Source of the DNA: Burkholderiaceae bacterium
Lineage (GTDB): Bacteria; Pseudomonadota; Gammaproteobacteria; Burkholderiales; Burkholderiaceae_C
DNA: 33,525 bases
Assembly: GCA_031253795.1 (NCBI GenBank)
Contig: JAIRVR010000015.1
Location: 1-33,525, forward strand
Reading direction: 5' to 3'
The position numbers were made by a program, and so were the translations under genes. The notes under the pieces are model-generated. The model ran no database searches. It was not told where the DNA came from and saw only the letters and a list, made by a program, of their open reading frames with translations. This document shows positions 30,179 through 33,525 of the stretch, piece by piece. How positions within the stretch are numbered: position 1 is the stretch's first letter; each line of letters begins with the position of its first letter.

Positions 30179-31561
30179 TCAGCCGCGCATCAGCGCTTCG
30201 ATCTCGTCGGGCTCCACGGGCACGCCGCGCGTGATCAGCTCGCAGCCGGTGTCGGTGACGATGGCGTCGTCCTCGATGCGTATGCCGATATTGTGGAAGC
30301 GCTCGGGCACGCCGGGCGCGGGCCGCACATAGATGCCGGGCTCGATGGTCGTGACCATGCCGGGCCGCAGGATGCGGCTGGGCCGATTCGTGATGGTCTC
30401 GCCCGAAAGCGGGTCCTTGCGTTCATGGGACTGGCCCAGCTCCGAGGGCTCCACGTAGCTGCCGCAGTCGTGCACGTCCATGCCCAGCCAGTGGCCGGTG
30501 CGGTGCATGTAGAACTGGAAGAAGGCACGCTGCTCGATCACATCCTGTGCCGTGCCATGGACGCCGGCATCCAGCAGGCCCAGGTCCAGCATGCCCTGGG
30601 CCAGCACGGCCACGGTGGCGTCATGCGGGTCGTTGAAGCGCGCACCCGCGCGCGTGGCCGCGATGGCGGCCTTCTGGCTTTCCAGCACCAGCTCGTACAG
30701 CGCCCGCTGCGGGCCGCTGAAGCGGCCGTCCGCAGGGAAGGTGCGCGTGATGTCGCTGGCATAGCCGTCGAGCTCGCAGCCCGCGTCGATCAGCACCAGC
30801 TCGCCCGCGCGCACGGGCGCCTTGTCGGCCTGGTAATGCAGCACGCAGGCGTTGGCGCCCGCCGCCACGATGGAGCCGTAGGCCACATACTGGGAGCCAT
30901 GCTGGCGGAATTCGTGCAGCAGTTCGGCATCGAGGTGGTACTCGCGCACTTCCTCGCCCGCGCGCAGCATGCGTGCCGAGCGCTGCATGGCACGCACATG
31001 GGCCCGGGCGCTGATGGCCGAGGCACGGCGCATGATGTCCTGCTCGTGCGCGTCCTTGACCAGGCGCATTTCGTCGAGCAGCGTGCACAGGTCGCCCTGC
31101 TCCGACGGGCACAGGGCGCCGTAGCGCACTCGGGCGCGCACGGGATTGAGCCAGGCATCGATGCGCAGGGCCAGGCCTTCGTGCGTGGCGAACGGATACC
31201 AGAGGCGGCTGCGGTTTTCGAGCAGGCGCGGCAGGCGGCTGTCGATCTCGGCGCTGGAAAAGGCCTGGGTCACGCCCAGCGTGGCCACGGCGGCCTCGGG
31301 GCCCAGACGTATGCCGTCCCAGACCTCGCGTTCCAGGTCCTTGGGCTGGCAGAACAGCACGCTGCTGCCGTCGGCGGCCAGCACCAGGCACGCATTGGGC
31401 TCGGAAAACCCGGTCAGGTAGTAGAAATAGCTGTCATGGCGGTACAGATAGCCGGTATCCCGGTTGCGCTGGCGCTCGGGAGCCGTGGGAATGATGGCGA
31501 TGCCGCCGGCGCCCAACTGGGCGGCCAAGCGTGCGCGGCGTTGGGCATAAACAGTGGTCAT
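30179..31561 (-). CDS. pepP: Xaa-Pro aminopeptidase (aminopeptidase P)
   Basis: 460 residues, close to E. coli PepP (441). N-terminal creatinase-like domain about 1-170, then the pita-bread catalytic domain with metal ligands Asp259 and Asp270 (IDAGCELDGYASDITRTFP), His357 (HRTGHWLGMD), Glu407 (TIEPGIY) and Glu430 (GIRIEDD). Releases N-terminal residues followed by proline; cytoplasmic, Mn-dependent. ATG at 31561 lacks a clear ribosome site. Between the TauE permease upstream and the CPBP-like gene downstream on the same strand. Confidence 0.97.
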   Translation of the reverse strand: MTTVYAQRRARLAAQLGAGGIAIIPTAPERQRNRDTGYLYRHDSYFYYLTGFSEPNACLVLAADGSSVLFCQPKDLEREVWDGIRLGPEAAVATLGVTQAFSSAEIDSRLPRLLENRSRLWYPFATHEGLALRIDAWLNPVRARVRYGALCPSEQGDLCTLLDEMRLVKDAHEQDIMRRASAISARAHVRAMQRSARMLRAGEEVREYHLDAELLHEFRQHGSQYVAYGSIVAAGANACVLHYQADKAPVRAGELVLIDAGCELDGYASDITRTFPADGRFSGPQRALYELVLESQKAAIAATRAGARFNDPHDATVAVLAQGMLDLGLLDAGVHGTAQDVIEQRAFFQFYMHRTGHWLGMDVHDCGSYVEPSELGQSHERKDPLSGETITNRPSRILRPGMVTTIEPGIYVRPAPGVPERFHNIGIRIEDDAIVTDTGCELITRGVPVEPDEIEALMRG

Positions 31562-31638
31562 GCGGCTATCGTACTGCCGTCCGGCCCCTCCCACAGTCCC
31601 TCGAACAAGGGATCTGCGGTCGCCGTTGCAGGCGACCC

Positions 31639-32448
31639 TCAGCGCGGCGGCCCCGCCAGGGCCATTTCGTCGTCGGGCACCACGGGCCGGGCTCGCGTGG
31701 CGGACCAGCCCGAGGCCAGCAGGCTGGCGCCCGACAGCACCAGCAGCAGGCAGACCATCCACTCCACCAGGCGCCTCGGCAGCCGGGGCGGATGGCGCAT
31801 GTGCAGCCAGGTCACCAGGGTCACCACGGGAAAGGCCAGGGCCGCGGCCAGCAGCACGCTGCCCGTGATCTGGCCCTCGGCCGCCACCATCACCAGGCGC
31901 AACAGGGCGCAGCTGATGAACATCACGAAAAGGCACTGGCGCACCAGCAGCCGGTCCAGAGGCTGGCGGTACAGGTGGTAGACCATGGGCGGGCCCGGCG
32001 TGGCGAACAGGCCGCCCAGCAGGCCCGAAGCCACGCCCGCCACCCACAGCGGCACGGGCCCCGACATCTGTGCATTGACCTGCTTTTGCAACAGCAGCAG
32101 CATGGCGCAGGCCACGATGGCCAGGCCCAGCAGCATGCGCAGCACGCTGAGCGCGTTGCCGCTGAGCCAGTGCAGCAGCAGCACGCCACCCAGCACGCCG
32201 ATGACGCTGCTGATCAGCATGGGCCGCAGCAGGCTCCACTGGGGCACGGTGCGGTGGGTGCGCAGGTAGGTGATGCCGTTGACCAGGGACAGCAGGCAGG
32301 CCACATTGGCCGCGTCGCCGATGCCCATGAGCTGCGTGGCGCCGGCCACGCCCACGAAGATGAGGCCGAAGGCGAAGCCGGTCAGGTTCTGGCAAAAGGT
32401 GGCCAGGCCCACCAGGGCCAGAAACAAAAGGGTCTGGATCACAGTCAT
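31639..32448 (-). CDS. Sulfite exporter TauE/SafE-family permease
   Basis: 269 residues, about eight membrane segments, with family motifs NLTGFAFGLIF near the N-terminus and GGLFATPGPPMVYH in the second half (the repeated GxGG/TP-G element). TauE/SafE proteins export sulfite, sulfoacetate or other organosulfonates, or take up related anions. ATG at 32448 is the natural start (MTVIQTLLF); an in-frame start at 32472 is possible. It lies between the murU-like gene and pepP on the same strand. Substrate unknown. Confidence 0.9.
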   Translation of the reverse strand: MTVIQTLLFLALVGLATFCQNLTGFAFGLIFVGVAGATQLMGIGDAANVACLLSLVNGITYLRTHRTVPQWSLLRPMLISSVIGVLGGVLLLHWLSGNALSVLRMLLGLAIVACAMLLLLQKQVNAQMSGPVPLWVAGVASGLLGGLFATPGPPMVYHLYRQPLDRLLVRQCLFVMFISCALLRLVMVAAEGQITGSVLLAAALAFPVVTLVTWLHMRHPPRLPRRLVEWMVCLLLVLSGASLLASGWSATRARPVVPDDEMALAGPPR

Positions 32449-32522
32449 GGACAGGGCAGGAAAGGCCGGCATGCGCCGCGGGGTGGCCGAAGGGCACGGC
32501 CGCGGCAGGCCGGGGACACCGG

Positions 32523-33302
32523 TCAGGACGCGTTGAGTCGCTCCAGGCGTTCGGGCGTGCCCACATCGGTCCAGCGGCCCACGTACAGGGTGGCGCCCAC
32601 CTGGCCGGCCGCCATGGCACGGCGCAGCAACGGGGCCAGGGGGGCACGCACGCCCTCGGGGTTGCCGGGAGCGATATCGCACCAGGGTTCGGAAAACAGC
32701 TCGGCACGCAGCAGTGCGATGGTCCCATAGGTATGACGCGGCTGCGCATCGCCCTCGGGCCAGTCGCGGGCCAGGCCCTGCGCATCCAGGCCGAAGTCGC
32801 CACGCGGATGGTGCGCGGGATTGGGCACCAGCCACAGATGGGCCAGGCGGCCGCTGGCCGCGAAGTCGCGTGCCGCCTCGAAGGGAAAGCCGAAATCGGG
32901 CGCGTACACGTCGCCGGCCGCCAGCCAGAATACCGGGCCCAGCAGCGGCAGGGCGCGTGCGATGCCGCCGGCCGTCTCCAGCGCCTGTTCGGGCTCGGCC
33001 GAATAGGCCAGCGACAGGGCCGGACCGCCCTGGCCAGGCCGGTACTGGTTGCCGAAGCGCGCCGGGATCTGCGCACCGAGCCAGCCCGTATTGACCACGG
33101 CGCGGCGCACCCCCGCCTGGGCCAGGGCCTGCAGGTGGTGCTCCAGCAGCGGCCGGCCCTTGACGGCCAGCAGCGGCTTGGGGCAGATGTCGGTCAGCGG
33201 GCGCATGCGCTCGCCGCGGCCGGCGGCCAGCAGCATGGCCGCCGGCTGCCCGGACAGGGACAGAGGTTGGGCCGCGGGAGAAGGGGTCGGCAAATCGGTC
33301 AT
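32523..33302 (-). CDS. murU: Sugar-phosphate nucleotidyltransferase, MurU-like
   Basis: 259 residues with the nucleotidyltransferase motif AAGRGERMRPLT at 26-37 and PKPLL at 41-45, then LAAGDVYAPDF (metal-binding Asp). MurU (N-acetylmuramate-alpha-1-phosphate uridylyltransferase) makes UDP-MurNAc in the cell-wall recycling route. The N-terminus is about 20 residues longer than usual, so ATG at 33302 may be too early (ATG at 33236 begins the motif). The partner kinase AmgK, often next to MurU, is not in the window, so this may be mannose-1-phosphate guanylyltransferase-like instead. Divergent from tkt. Confidence 0.85.
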   Translation of the reverse strand: MTDLPTPSPAAQPLSLSGQPAAMLLAAGRGERMRPLTDICPKPLLAVKGRPLLEHHLQALAQAGVRRAVVNTGWLGAQIPARFGNQYRPGQGGPALSLAYSAEPEQALETAGGIARALPLLGPVFWLAAGDVYAPDFGFPFEAARDFAASGRLAHLWLVPNPAHHPRGDFGLDAQGLARDWPEGDAQPRHTYGTIALLRAELFSEPWCDIAPGNPEGVRAPLAPLLRRAMAAGQVGATLYVGRWTDVGTPERLERLNAS

Positions 33303-33419
33303 GAGGCAAGACTGTAGACCATTGCCCCCGGCCATTGACCCGTGCGACTGCCCCTGAAACCCGCCTCCTTTAAAATGACGGGCTTACTCTGATTACCCCC
33401 TCCTTTACGGAGCGCCCTG

Positions 33420-33525
33420 ATGGCCAACACTCAACAAATGGCGAATGCGATCCGCGCACTCGCAATGGATGCCGTTCAACAAGCCAACTCCGGCCACCCC
33501 GGCGCCCCCATGGGCATGGCCGACA
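33420..33525 (+). CDS. tkt: Transketolase, N-terminal fragment (cut by window edge)
   Basis: 35 codons are visible from ATG 33420, encoding [20 protein letters not shown] and then [25 protein letters not shown] and [12 protein letters not shown] are the conserved start of transketolase, including the ThDP-site [14 protein letters not shown] sits 8 bp upstream, and a TAAAAT -10-like box lies at 33371-33376. The rest of the gene lies beyond the window. Reaction: two-carbon ketol transfer in the pentose phosphate pathway. Confidence 0.97.
   Translation, partial: MANTQQMANAIRALAMDAVQQANSGHPGAPMGMAD

Overview
GENERAL. The window is GC-rich (estimated by eye at near 70%), densely coding, and looks like a Burkholderiales chromosome, most likely family Comamonadaceae (Delftia/Acidovorax/Comamonas-like). 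This rests on codon bias, protein style (paired IclR regulators, TIGR03118 lipoprotein, class II aldolase, tkt/fba/pyk nearby) and the intergenic repeat types. No rRNA, tRNA, CRISPR array, IS transposase or phage gene was seen. Very long reading frames antisense to real genes are high-GC shadows and are not annotated.

REGION 1 (1-6435, all minus). A tightly packed catabolic operon, in transcription order: SDR dehydrogenase, IclR regulator, an atypical SDR lacking the catalytic Tyr/Lys, a ThDP-dependent 2-oxoacid decarboxylase-like enzyme, an aldehyde dehydrogenase, and a two-domain VOC protein resembling a type I extradiol dioxygenase (cut by the left edge). A perfect 10+10 bp inverted repeat (6463-6505) upstream is the likely operator.

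REGION 2 (6436-7396). A 961-bp non-coding island with two inverted copies of a roughly 240-bp repeat, each carrying a hairpin with compensatory base changes, a 32-bp perfect palindrome, and seven TTGGCTG units between the copies.

REGION 3 (7397-11558, minus). MTA/SAH nucleosidase, then an operon cupin -> alpha/beta hydrolase -> IclR -> L-aspartate dehydrogenase-like enzyme behind a good sigma-70 promoter with a palindromic operator. With region 1 it looks like one aromatic or N-containing-compound degradation programme split in two, with paralogous IclR regulators.

REGION 4 (11599-16565). A TetR-controlled unit (TetR, 3-hydroxyisobutyrate-dehydrogenase-like enzyme, MFS exporter) with a shared palindrome in both promoters. 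Then an Lrp/AsnC regulator divergent from an LctP-type permease, with two 15-bp palindromes between them.

REGION 5 (16588-24791). fadD and fba (both minus, with clear terminators), a PmrAB/QseBC-like two-component system divergent from two PAP2 phosphatases across a PmrA-box-like direct repeat, and pyk. The histidine kinase has 15-bp tandem repeats in its ATP-lid segment.

REGION 6 (25166-33525). Cyclase-family hydrolase translationally coupled to an acyl-CoA ligase (plus), a TIGR03118 lipoprotein (plus), then on minus a CPBP-like membrane protein, Xaa-Pro aminopeptidase, TauE/SafE permease and a MurU-like nucleotidyltransferase. The start of transketolase is on plus at the right edge.
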